Assembly: GCA_027886175.1 (NCBI GenBank)
Contig: JAJNNQ010000029.1
Coordinates: forward strand, 4,706,501-4,770,500
DNA length: 64,000 nt
Direction of reading: 5' to 3'
Origin: Phylloscopus collybita
Lineage: Eukaryota; Chordata; Aves; Passeriformes; Phylloscopidae
Both the position numbers and the translations under genes were made by a program. Of the stretch, positions 1 through 13,300 are shown in pieces; the first letter of the stretch is position 1, and every line of letters starts with the position of its first letter. The notes below the pieces were generated by a model that worked only from the letters and a program-made list of their open reading frames with translations, was not told the origin of the DNA and did not search any database.

Positions 1-3000
1 CATTCTCATATCATATGATTTGGCTTTGCTTACATTGCCTACTGTTGGGGCTTTAGTTAAACATAACAGTAAAATAAAAGTACTGTAGTTTCATGGGGCT
101 TTTTTTCTCCAATCTACTTGCTGTTGCCCAGTACCTGTAAAAGTAATTTTATATTCATGTGTGTCAAATAATACCCTCTTGTACTGAAATTTTAAGAAAC
201 TAACTTTACAATTTTGGTGGCTTTGAAGGCAGAACTGTTGTTCATGCCCTCGCGACATGGTGTCCATCCTCTATGACAAAACAATCTAGATTGCATTTAG
301 CACAGGCTGTGAAACAAGGTTGAGTCTCAGATCTTTGGCAGAACCACTCTAAAAACAGAGGTGGTTGTTTTGAGTTTGGGTTTTGTTGGGTGTGTGGGTT
401 GTTAATTTGTTTGTTTAGTTCCTTTTTGTCTGGGGTTCTTTTGTTGATTGAGTAAGGTTTTTTATGTTTATTGAGGAAAAGTGCAGTTCCTGAATGGAAT
501 TTAGTTTATTGAGAAATAGATTTAAAGAACAATATGTCCATTTTGAGCTTGAAATTTATTGTAAGGCTTAGTTTAATTCATGTGCCTCCACTGAAGTATG
601 CACTTCAATGACTAACCTTAAAGAGGATTATTTCCTTAAAAATCTTATTTATGAACTTTCCCTCTATACACTAATAGGTAGTTTAGCTGTCCTGGAACCA
701 GAAAGCCTTTTTGTGGCTAGTTGTCAGGTTTTAACATCAGCTGGCAACTAAATACCATGCAGCCACTTACTCCCCACATCTCTCTCTAGTTTTTTGAAGA
801 AAACTCTGTTAAGATCAGAACAGTTTGATAACTGAGAGGAATAAAACCCAAGAGAAACAAGACATACACAATCCAGTTGCTCAACACCTACTGAATGATG
901 TCTGACTTGTCCCCCAGCAGCTATCACTGCCTCCTAGCCAACTCCCCTACTTTATGTCCCAATGTTCTATGGTACGGAATGCCTCTTTGGCCAATTTGGG
1001 ACACCTGACAGAGCTTCCTCATGGTTTCTTGTGCACCTGCTGGCTGGCAGAGCATGGGAAATGGGAAAATCCTTGCCTTAGTGTAAGCATTACTGAGCAG
1101 TAACTAAAACATCAGTGTATTGTCAGCATTATTCTCATGCTAATGCCCGTGTAGTGGTGGGGAGTTGTGGGAGCATGCAAAACAGAACCTATCTTTTTCT
1201 TTGCTGGAAGGACTTAAATTGGTTTGAGTTAATCATGAAAAAAGTGCCCCGCTTTTCCCTGATTAATTATAAATGGCTGTTTTTGCATGTATAAATCTTA
1301 CCTTCCTGTCTTGCTTTATTCCCAGTTGGTTTTGTTCTTACCAGCTAAGTTACTGATCCTGTGGCTTATCTTTGTCTTCTTTGTGCTATATTTGTAGATG
1401 CAAAGCCCATTTTTTCTTAAGTTTTAGTGTTTATGCTTATCAAACTACTTCCTTTCTTTATTCTGTTGCAATATCTCATTATGCTTTTACATACATCACA
1501 TACAGTCAGTGTTAGGGAGCACCTATGTCAGTTCAGTGTGCTTGGGTTAGCTTAATTCTTGATAGTAGCAAATGCTGGAGGAATTATTGTAGTAATTCCT
1601 CCAAGGAATATGGATATGGAGAATACTGTTTGATATTATTCAGATCAAATGCATTTATATAGTTCGAAGTATGTGCTCAAAACAAAGACTTCAAATAATT
1701 TATCTCAAAGCTTCCTCATGCATATTTCCGGGTTATGTTTTATTATTTTTAAACAGTAACTTTAACTTTGTGTTTCTTAAGTGGAATAAGACCTCTGTAG
1801 ACATGTTCTGCAGTGAATAATAAACAAGTCTTTGGCAGCTGTCATTAAAAAAATTTGTACAGCTGGAGCAATTTGTTTCCCACACTGCTGGTGGAAGTGT
1901 GACTTGAGTTTTGGTGTTTGAAGCTCTGCTGTCCACAGCATTGTCTTCAATCAAAAGACTGAGTTTCTTCCTCTTTGATAGTCATAAGGACTTCTGTGCA
2001 AACATGTTTACAAATAGAATAAGCTGGTTGTATATTACAGAGTTACTGTGTCAGAGAATATCACATTTTGATGTAGTGATAGGGTGATTTTCCAGAAGCT
2101 GGATTTTTTGCTCCTGGAGATTATAGCTGTTGTTTTATGGGCTGGATGAAGTTTAAAATATGAGTTTCTTTCTAGAACTGAGTATTGGCATGTATCTGCT
2201 GAATGCTTCCCAGCAGTTTTCATTTTCTGCATAAAACCCCCAAAGTAAGTAATATTTGCTTAGTTTACAGCCATAAGGTGAAAATCAATTTACTTGAATG
2301 ATAGAAGGAAGAATGGAAGGCCTGATGTTATTGACTTGGTCAGATTAGAAGTTGGCAGTTGCAGTACTGTGCTGTAAATTATTAAACAGTATTTCCTGCT
2401 CAAGTTAAATAGCTAACTAGAATTTAACAGGTTTTTGCCTGGATTTTTGTTCACACATTCAAGGAGATATGTGTGGCATTGTCAAAAGGAATGCAATCCA
2501 GAAAGACCAAAGTAGACTTCTTTTTTTCCCTGATGTGATACAAGGAGACTTTTCTAACATGAAAGTAATTTTTTCACTTTGGCAAATCACAGTTATTATT
2601 GTCCTAATGAACAAAACATGTAACACTTGTATGTTTTACTGTCACATAAGTGATCCTGGCATTTAGGAGTTTCTTCTTAAAGAACAAGCCCCCCCCCCTA
2701 TTCCCTCCCACTCCTTTACCCCTCCCTCCCAAGGAAAAGAAACAAAACCAGCAAAGACCCACAAAAAAACTGTAAGAACATAAAATTATAAAATTACTCT
2801 ATCATACTGATTTTTCTAGTCCACTGACAGTTTCTGGTAATGCCCAATGCTGTATTATCCTGAAGGTGATAATCGTGGAACAATCTGACTACATTGTCCA
2901 CACATTAGCAAAATTTGGCATTTCCACTGAAACATTTACTTCATTTCCCCAATAAAGCAAAAAACCAATTTGTGAAAACAAATTCATTTTTTATTTACCT

Positions 3001-4334
3001 GTCTTATGAGAAAGGAGTGAGAGAGGTATTAATCCTACATATAAGTTGTTACTAGTTTTTGAGTTTCTTTTTGCTTTTTAATAAAGTAGCATGATGTTTT
3101 TTCTTGAGGTTTCACATTGGTGTTCACAGAACAGCTGTACATATAGAATGGTGTAGAAATACTTAGCAACAGCTGAATGACCACCTCTGTGAGGCAGGAC
3201 TCTTTAAAGGGTCATCCAAAGACAAATCTGCTACTCTGCTGAGTGCTAATGTAATCAACTGTCTCTTATTACTGTAGTCTTTGTGAAGAAAGACACTGAC
3301 AACGCTGTCAGTGTTTCAGGGTGGCTTGGTGTGGATGCTGTTACTTCTTTTCGGGTGTGGACATACATACACACATGTCAATACTAGAGCAGAAACTTTG
3401 GCAAACAGAGGAGTTGATTTTCTGGGACCTTTAAAGAACCCTGAAGTTTCCCAGGACAAGGCTAGTAGAGGAACTGACAATGAAGCCTGAGAAATACCTT
3501 CCTAAGCCTGGAATAGATTGTTTCTGATGAGTCAGTGGATCTCTTTTTTGTATTCTTAAGAACTCTTCTGCATCAGACTTGATAAATGTTGAATATGAAT
3601 CTGAGTTATCCTGACATCTGGCTTACACCTGGCTAATTTCACTTAGCCATGACTTGACTCAGTTTTCAGGTGTTTCGGGGTATGTGTGTATATGAAATGG
3701 TAGATGGCGATACATGAAAGAATAGACAAAACATGTTCCTTTGTTGACTGCCTCTTCAGAATGAGAGGGAGAACAAAGGGAGTGGAAGAAGACCACTCCA
3801 ACAAGAAAGTAATCAAGAAGGTACATAGAAGAGGAATACAATGCAAGGACTTCACATTACTTTCATAGAGTTGCTTTATGCTGAATGATTAATGCTTTCA
3901 TAGCATATCTTTGCATGCCTGAGTGCAGGTGTACTGATTCCTGAGTGAGAGGGTAATTAATAGTGAGCTGTGATGTTGTATTCTTCCTTCAAGAGATAAA
4001 TACAGTAAGTCTGACGGCGATTCCAGTTGTGAGATCAAATTAGAATAAAGTGACAAGCAATTTTGTGTCTTTAAATTAATTTAAATTCTTCCTCTTCATT
4101 TGTGCAATAATACCTCCCCCTAGTCCCTTTTACTGGAAAATCTGTGTTAAAATGAATGGTTGTTGTTTCTGATAGGAGATCTCAAAAGCATCTAACATGA
4201 TTCAACTGTGATACTGTCACAGTTGTGACACACAAGAAGTATATCTTGTTACAGGTGCTTTGATAGGTGTTGTTTATAAAGGTAGTACAGGTCCTTCACA
4301 ATTAAAACACTGTTTTTTGTTCCGCTTCTTTCAG
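1..4334 (+). other. GOLM1 intron, left edge
   Basis: No exon was recognised. The stretch holds a decayed LTR (about 720-1160), a T/G-rich low-complexity stretch (about 360-440) and a C-run near 2687. Short frames in it have no recognisable similarity and are not called. Confidence 0.7.
720..1160 (+). mobile_element. decayed avian ERV-type LTR fragment
   Basis: From TGTCAGGTTTTAACA near 723, through AACTAAATACCATGCAGCCAC (about 748-768), to a segment near 970-1120 with ATGGTACGGAAT, CTTTGGCCAATTTGG and TTCTTGTGCACC. It resembles, from memory, a common avian LTR type whose ends read GGCAACTAA..CACGCAGCCAC and ..AACAAAACATC.. . The copy is strongly diverged and shortened, with no internal retroviral region and no readable target duplication. 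Confidence 0.55.
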
Positions 4335-4389
4335 GCAATGCTGATGAGTAACATCACAGTAAATGATCGATTGATTCAGAGCCTACGAG
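4335..4389 (+). CDS. GOLM1: GOLM1 coding exon (first in window)
   Basis: Encodes AMLMSNITVNDRLIQSLR plus one base of the next codon, matching the human segment starting at residue 103. It contains a conserved N-I-T sequon. Acceptor AG is at 4333-4334 and donor GTATGT starts at 4390. Confidence 0.9.
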
Positions 4390-7300
4390 GTATGTTGTAG
4401 TACCCCTGTGAATCTCAAATTGATTTTTAGGCTCCTGTTTTTAAAACTTGCATTTTTCAGTGGTCTTTTGAGAATGCTGCCTTTTTTCAAGTCATGGGGG
4501 TGGTACTGGACCTGCCATGACTTAGATACTTAATCTGCTTAGCTCCAGTTAAATATCAGACTAATCTGCCTGAATAGGATTTGTCCATGTAGTGCTTGAT
4601 GTAGTACTCCTGACTCTTATGATATAATATGGAAAAGAATTAAGTTAATACATTTTTTTTCTTCATTTTACCTGGCAACATATTCTTGCATTCTTCTTCT
4701 CTAAGGTGTGGGGTCATGCATTTTAGCACCAGAGGAATTCACACATCCTATATTAAATAAGAAAAGTCAGTCTAATTCATTTCTATTCATGGTAATGCTT
4801 CCATGTAATGTATTTCTCTGGAGGTTCTTGGGAACAAATCCTATAAAGAAGTAAGTATGTTGTGGTATTGTCTTCTGGTGCCCTCTCACAAAGGCTTCTA
4901 TCAGCTAGAAAACTCTAAATCATAGATATCTCTGTTGCTAAGGAATGTGGCTGTAAATTGCATATTGTTCAGGGAAGCATTGCATGCTTGTCTGTATAGG
5001 ACTGATAAACGTGAATGCTGTTACATGTTGTGTTCTGATTATGATTTCATAGACTTAAGGATTTTCCAGACTGCAACTTAGCAAGGTTTGCAAATCAGTT
5101 CTGTGTATTCCTTAAGAGGAAAAGTAGGTAAAATGCAGTATACTGTTTTTGCTAATATATTATGCTGAAAGGTTATTCTTACCAGATCCCATGCACCCTT
5201 GTTGAATAAGTTCAACAATTATCTATGCATTTGTGTACGAAATGTAGTTTGCATGACAGATGAATTAATTTGGCGTTCTTATCATAGGTTTGTTTCTTGA
5301 TGTGTATTTTAATGTGTATTTTAATCCTGCTTTGACCAGAACACTTGAAAAACTTACAGACAGAATATGGAAAGCTGCAACTGGATGTTTACTGGTTTCA
5401 GAAGAACCAGACTAACCTTCAGAAGAAATTCTCATATGACCTGTAAGTGTGTTCTCTAGGAAAGATGAGTTCCCAAATTATAGGTGACTTGGTTATAACC
5501 CAGAGTGCTCTTGTGTTAGCTATAGCTCTGTAGTAAATACAAATTTTTAAGGAGAAGGCAACATCTGACACATCTTCTAAATTTTTTCACAATTGATCTT
5601 GGAGAAGAGCATGAACTCTCCAGTGTCTTTCATCTCTGTGCCCAGACACTTCTTGATGTTCCTTCTATTGTAGGAAGATAAAGGTAGCAATATTATCACT
5701 TAAGGATTGTGGGGGAAAATTGAAACATGAAGAAGCTAAACGGTGAAGAAATTTGAATTAAGATAGAGGAATACCTGATGAGAAGCTGTACCTTATTGAG
5801 CTGACAAAGGTCTTGGGAATTTCTGGTATCTTCAGGCCCACATGCTCTGCTTTACATGGCATACTTAGTCATGGCTTTTTCTTGAGATTTCCCAATGAAT
5901 TGTAAAGCATGGATAACTGAACAAAAGTACTTATCAGTATCCTTACACTAAATGCACATTTCTGGTATTTCTAGGAATTTCTCCTCAGTTCTTTCTGCTC
6001 AATAATCTTGTTTCTTCTACCTGCCTTCACAACCTGTAGTATCATCCCCCTTGTGCATAGATATAAAAAGGCAATAGAATTTGCTGTTTGCATGTTCTCA
6101 TAATGATGTTCCCATAATGATGTTCCATCAAGAATGTAAGTGTTGTAGTGATAGGTATTTTTTTCAGCAGCCATTGTTTAGCCAGATTTTGTAGGAATTA
6201 TGACTAAAAATGGAACATGACACTCAAAGAACTTGAATTCTGCAGGCTGCACTTGAAGTAAATATTTTCTTCTTTTTTTTTTTTTCCTTCATTTTAGAAT
6301 TAAGGATTAATATTAGTGTTTCTGTGATACTGATTACCAGTAGGTTGTGACCTTTTTTGGATTATGACTCATGTAATAAAGATGACCTAGATGGATTATA
6401 TTGGAGCTGTAATTATTAATATATTATTAATTATAGTGGAGCTGTAATTTAAGACTTCTAACAGAAAAATAGGAGGAAGTTGGAAACTTCAGTTTGTTGT
6501 ACCTGCCTTTCAATAAGCTGTTGTTGCTTATGTGTCTGTTAAGGGGCCTTTTCCCCCTCTGTGTTGTTGTGTACCATGGTTGTTAAACACTGTTTGCTGT
6601 TTAGTTAAATGACAGACCTGAGACTCAAGGACCTCTGTTGATAGTTCTGCGAATCTGTTTGCCAGTGTCTTCCTTTAAGTTTGAGATCAGCAGGAACATA
6701 TAGATCTGTATAAAGCACAAATATATCTATTTGCTGGACAGTCATGCTCCACATGAGAGGTACACCTCTGAAGCACTGGATTGATGTACACATGCAGGGA
6801 AGAGATACAAAGCAAATGTAGTTAGGCTTAACAAAACTTGGAGGTTTATCACCCATGTCTGATGAAGTGTTTACAAGCATGGCACTGTTGAGGAAATCAC
6901 TGACAGAGCACCTCTGCTTGTGGTAGTATACCATAAAGAATCCCTTTTCTTTTAACAAAGGGAAGTTGTATTTAGACAGCATAGCTCCAAGGTCTGGGCT
7001 GGCTCAAGGTTAAGAGTGAAGCAATGGTAAAGATGAGGGTACTTTTATGAGGGTAAGTGTAGAGGCAGATATGATAAATCAGCCATGTGGTAGCTGAACA
7101 GGGACTCAGCTAGCTGATTTGCTTCTGGTTGGTCTTGAGGCAGGTCCACCATTTCCTGCAGAGACTCCATGGGAGTCCATAAAGGCAGTTATTTCAGCCA
7201 AGGAGCTATGCTGTCTTCACTAGCTTTGCTGCATAATACTTAAATGTTCATTTTCTATTTCTAGATTTTTTTCGTAAGAGTACAAGTGAGGAAAGTGGTC

Positions 7301-10300
7301 AGAGCCAGAATCAGGAGAAATTCACCTCCCTTCTTAGTCTTAGTGATGAGGATGAGAAACTTGCAATATGTTGACCATGCTTTGTACAAAGGTTGCTGGA
7401 AAAGATTATGAATTCAGAAAGATGTTTGCAGGGTCTGTAGCTGATTGTATACGTAAAAACTGGAAGTTGCCTTTGAGTGGAAAAAACAAAGGGGAGAGAG
7501 AAAGGAGAAAAGATTTAAAAATCTCATCAAACTTCTTTGCTGCTAGACCAGCATAGAAAAGAAAATGTGGTCCCCAGCCAAGAGTCTGCTCTTCCTTGGG
7601 CAGGCTCTCCAGGGCAGTGGGTACTGACACTGATTTTTCACCACATTTTCCTCTAGTGTGATGCGCTTGTCATTGGGAACCACTCAAACAAACTGCTGTT
7701 CCTGTTCTTAGTGGGGTCAGAACATACTTGGGGTCGTATGGTGACTAGTTTCTAAGACTTCAGTGTGGGCATTATGGGGTAATGCTTGTTTTGGTTTGTT
7801 ATTCACTAGGTCTTGTTCTTCCTCTGCTATAAACTGAATGCTGTAAAACAATTTATGAAGAGAGTGGGAGAGAAAGGATGATCTTGATCTGGCAGGATGA
7901 TCTTGATCTTGATCTTTCTCACTTGCCCTGAGAAACTGATTTTGACAAAACTCCTAGGCTTTGCACAGGTTCCACAGAACATCCACAGATGGAGAGAACA
8001 CTGCCCTGGCAGCTTTAAGAAAAACACTGCTGCCAACAGCAGACTTTACCCTAGGAGTTAGGGAGCTGTGAGGGAAAGGCAGGCTGCACAGATGCGGATA
8101 GAAGACTGCTGTCACAAAGGTTAAGCTGCCAATGGTGCTGTGTAACTATTAAAAGTATGTAAAAGATATACAGTGCTTGTATCTTTAGGATATATCCTGA
8201 AGATGCAAGATATATCCTAAAGGATATATTTTTAGGATATATTTCTTCTGGAACTTATAGTAGCTACTAATGAACTCCATTTCTGTAACGTAGTATGTTT
8301 TGCTACATCTTGCAGCACTCCACAATTTGAAATACTGAGGAAGTGTATTCAGTTTGCCAACAGATTTAATCTGTTTTTTATTTCCACTGATACTTTTCTG
8401 TTTCTTCTTTCTGGCTAAAATCAAAATATGGATATCTGTAATCATACTAGAAATGCTTCAAGGATCAAAATCGATTATAACTTAACTTGACTGGTTAGCA
8501 AAGATGAAAAGAAAAAATCATGTAGCTTGTTGAGCTGGTCAAACAAAAGTAGTTTAAATTAATATCTTCCAATGGAGCTTGTCTGCACTATGAATTTTTC
8601 CTTAGAACTTAGGTCAGTGCCTCATTTTTTCCTAGTGACTTCTCAAACATAAGACCAGGTAGTAGAATTAAAGAAATAATAAAACATAAAGAAAAAACAG
8701 ATATATGAAAAAAATTAGATAATTTTATAGAAGTACATTATAGAAGAGTCTAGATGAGAGAGGATTAATCATCTTGTTCACGTGTTTTTCAGGTCACAGT
8801 GTATCAACCAGATTAAAGAATTGAAAGAACAATGTGAAGAAAGGATAGATGAGCTTACAAAAAAGAATAATGGTGTACCACAAATCAAAGAACACAAAGA
8901 CTTCACAGGAGATAGCCAGGTATGGTTTGGATAATTTCTTGAAAATACTGTCTTTGTAATTCTTAAATGTTTCTTCACCTTTCTGCTATTTCCTATTAGC
9001 ATTACCCCATCTCATTAAATTTTTCACTACTTCAGCATTTGTTGAATGTTTCTGATTTATGTGAAATGGGGTGATTTCAAGGACAGAACAAAATGTCCCT
9101 GTAGGACGCTCCAAAACATTGTGTCTCTGAGATGGGCAGAATTTGAGAGGTGATGCTGGAAGTGCTGTGGGGTCCATTAAGGAATATTTACACGACTGAA
9201 CTTTAGTTAACAATGTATTTTGACTTTGTTAAAGTACTTAGTTGCTTTATGTGTTAAGGATGAGGATAAATTGTTAATCACTTCAGAGAAGCAAATTCTG
9301 AATATTGTAATCCAAGGTTCATCAGCTATGAATTTTCACAGAAGTTCTTTATGTCAGCATTTTACTGTAGGAATAAAGGGATAATCAAATGTCTTAGCTG
9401 TTTGCTGTTGGATAATCGGAGGCAAAGAACCACAAATTCATCGCTGAACCTGTTGAAGACTCACTATGGTAGGGCAAACTTGGCAAATATGTTGTCTGTG
9501 TGTCAGCTGGCTTTTTCTCTTGAGGTGCAGAGGGTGGAAGAAAATCCCGAGAAAAGGAAATTTCAGTTGATCCTGTTGTCTTGGTGTGTGATTTATTGAT
9601 GCTTCTTCATTGATGTGGGATTTGGTCAGGGATAGGATTTGATTGGTTTAGCTTGATAGGGCCGGCCCTGGGAAGAGGAATCAAGCTCTTGGATGAGAAG
9701 GCACGCAGTTTATTTCTGTACCAGAATAGACCTTTCTTCAGGATTACTGAAGGAACAGAGGTTTCAGAAGTTAGACTTTTTACATGTGAATGCAGAGAGG
9801 CCTTTCCCTCTACCTAGATAGCCTACTCTCATCACAAAGGGGGTTTGGTGGAATATACCCTTTTCTCTTTGGCTAGGAAAAGGCTAAATTTGATGACTTC
9901 AGAGGTGGAAAGGGTAAGGCAGTGAGGAATGAATCTTGGTTTTACAAAGAGATGAAAAAGCATGTGAGAAAATAGCTAAAACATCTGCCCAGAAATTCCC
10001 ATAGGTAATGGTTTCAGTCTGTGTCCAGTCCTTTATGTAAAATGGGGGAGACAGAAGTACTGAAGTGTGTGACCACTCATCCTGGGAACCTGCACTATGT
10101 AAGAGCTGCAATATGAAGGAAGCATTAGGATCAGGGAGTACTATCCGGTTATGCCTTAAAATAAAAGTTACAGCTCTTGTCTGTAGTTTTTATCAACCGT
10201 ATCAAATAAATAGATAAAAAGTAAATAATAAATATATCATTGTAGGTAAATAGAACCTGCATCATTTGGAGGTGATATGTTAGTTTGTCAAATGTATCTT

Positions 10301-13300
10301 GTTTAAGAAAGTTGATCTAGGGAAGATCCTAATATAGAGGTGGTCAACATAATTTTTAGTGTGGCTTTGCAACAGATTTTAATTACTTCCACTAGATTCC
10401 TTTTCTCTGATTATTTGTTTGTGTTTGTTTATTGCATTTTTGGGGTTTTTTAAGTTCCGTTTCCAGTTTGGAAGATAAATCATCTTAGAAGGAACCTGAA
10501 GAGTTTGACTGAAGCCCCTCTGCAGGACAATTTCAGTCTTCTGCACAAAGGTGCATAGTCAGAGGCAATTTTTGCTCAGACCAGATTATCTGTAAGGCAG
10601 GACAGGTTATCTCTTATCCTTTTTATATGTAAATGGGGTGGTCTCAGATGAGCTAACTGATAATATAGCTACTGCCTAAATAATTTCTGTCTGTTTATGT
10701 TCCCTAGTGTCTGTGGCAGTGTTTCTTTGGCCAAGCTGTAAATTTCTCTGTTGTTTGCTTGCCCAAGAATTTCCGCCTTTGCTTTTGTATAAGCATACTT
10801 AGTTATAGTTAGTGCAAGATGACTCTGACAAAGTCTATGTAAGTTTTTGTCCAGTGTTTTAAGCTGGAATAATGCCTATTTTTAAGATGTATGTGCTTAT
10901 GTAATAGAAAAGTCTGTCTTAAAACAGAAAGAAAATGGAGTGTTGGTTGGTTAATAACTAAACACTTTATTTAGAGCTCTGTCATTTGAAGAATAATGTA
11001 TACTTCTTGGCTGAAGAAAATACAACATGTTCAATTACTATCTTTTTATGCAACTACTTCAATTTTTAAACAATCAGCATAGACCGTTTGAATCTGTTTG
11101 ACATTAAGAATTACTTAGATAGAAATTTAAGATAAGTCAAGGGGTTTTGCATGTGTAATTAAGAGGTAACTTCTTGCTATTAAGTCCAGGCTCAGTATTT
11201 TTGCAGAAGAATTCATGCCCAACAAAAAGTGAAAAATTGTCTTGTGTTCAGTTTCTGATGATTTCTACTGTAGAGAGTGATCTTAAGGAACTGAATTATT
11301 CATAAAACAGAGTCATGTTTAAATACAGCATTTTTGTTTTACTGATTGAAGGAAGATGGAGTTCTTCTGAATATCTTTACTGAAATAACCAAATATTCTG
11401 CAGTAACATCTGCTTATCAAGCATTGGTAAGAGTTAGTGCTAGATTAGTTGCTGATACTGGACTTCATGGTGTTGACACAAAAAGATCATGATCTGCCTG
11501 GCTTTGATGAAAATTAAATACTTTTCAAAACAGCCAAGTAGTCATGCTGCAACTCTGGCTTCTTGGTGACTTAGCTACTTCTTTCTGTGGTCGTTTTTCC
11601 AAATGATTGAATGAACATTTGACAACACAGTATTTTACCAACCTCCTTAGATAAATGGGAAGCTACAGTCTTGAGAGTACCAATGACAACTGGTCATTGG
11701 TAACAAAACAATTCTGTTAACTATGAGACCTCCTATACCATAAGATTGCCCATTCCCATACCATAAGATTGCCACATGGTACCAGACACAAAGAGATTTA
11801 TGTCTCTAAATGTGCATATGCTTGTGCTTTCTCTGCATATTTGGTGGTGGGTTTTTTGTTTGTTTGTTTTTTGTTGTTGTTGTTTTTTTTTTGTAAATGA
11901 AACAAAAATAAAAATGCAACAAAAAGAAATCCCCATAGAACAAGTAAATGGTTTTGTAACACTGGGGTTTTTTCACCAAACTATACAGAGCAAAATGGGC
12001 TTTGTGTTATTTCACGCTCAATGTTTGTGTGAATTGAATTGACATAGCTTTCTGCCAATCATAACATCATGAAAGTCAGAAAACATCTCTAAGATCCTCC
12101 TTTAAATCCAGCCATTAACCCAGCATTGCTGGGTGCCAAATTTTTGTGGGACACCTTTTGAAAACTTCCAGGAATGGTGATTCTTCTGCTTGGACAACCT
12201 GTTCCAATGCCTGACCACCCTTCCAGTGAAGAAAATTTTCCTAATATCCAAATTAAATCTCTTATGGTGCAACTTGGGGCCATTTCCCATTCCTGTCTCT
12301 TGTTATCTGGGAGAATCTGACCTCCACCTTGATACAACTACCTCCTTTGGGTTGTTTCTGGAGAGCAATGATGGTAATGCAGTGAGTTGATGATGACTGG
12401 GAGAACATTCCAGTTTCCAATGACCATGGAAGTAAGCAGACATTTGTTTGGAGCCATCAACTGTAGCTTCTTTGTCCCACTGAAGTCAGTGATGCAGGGC
12501 TGCCAGGCAGATAATTCCATACCTGAGCTTATCGTTTTGTTTTCTTTTCCCTTTCTTCTCAAGTCTTTCTCTTCAATTGTTCTCATAAATTCATCTGCAA
12601 ACAGCTCAGCTCTGCTCTTTCCCTGCTGGCCCTGACTTTTCACCCTCATTTAGTGTTTCTAAAATGAGTGTGGGAAAAGTAACTCCATATATCAGGGCAA
12701 GCAGGGTTTTGACTGCTTGAGCAGTGACCATGAAGAGAAGAGCCTGGGTGCTACAAGGGGTACCATACATAGGGCTACATTAGGGGAAGCATGGACACCC
12801 CTCTTTTCAAGCCTGTTGAACCTCCACTCAACTCCAGAAACATGCTGTAGCTGGAGAATCACCATTCTCTACAGGCAGCTCCAGATTCCTGTCCTAGAGG
12901 ATTGGTGTTCTTAATTTCACCTGTGTGAAAGCCCCCGGTACCATCTTCCATTTTCACTTGGAACTAATAGTAAATCTTGAGTCCAGTGTCTCTCAAGAGG
13001 TCTAGTACAAACCTAGATCCCCAAATACTTAATTTGTATAGTCTGAGAGTCACTTACGGAGAGGTGGTGACATGGCATTCCTGAGCTCCCTGTTCCCCAT
13101 GCTATAGATGAAGAGATTCACTGGCAGGAACAGCGCCAAGCACAGGACTGCCAGCCACTAGATCCAGAGATGGGGAGGAGGGGGCCTCAGGTAGGCAAAC
13201 ATGCCAACACTGACATATGGGAAGACTATACATAGAGTTTTCATTGTCCAGTTGGAAGATCTTCAAAATGGTGTATGTGTTAGGCTTAATATCTAAGTGG

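Larger units (their letters stand above)
5443..8792 (+). other. GOLM1 intron
   Basis: Intronic DNA. Apart from the short repeats at 6099-6126 and 8181-8245 and an A/T-rich inverted stretch near 6405-6450, no gene or recognised interspersed repeat was found. Confidence 0.7.

Noticed and set aside
6605..6982. 125-residue minus-strand frame in a GOLM1 intron
   Set aside because: Longest frame in AT-rich intron DNA, but no recognisable domain, splice support or family. Possibly an old gene or repeat relic; a protein search would decide.
12338..12649. 103-residue minus-strand frame next to a CR1 tail
   Set aside because: Partly overlaps the CR1 fragment; the rest has no recognisable similarity.
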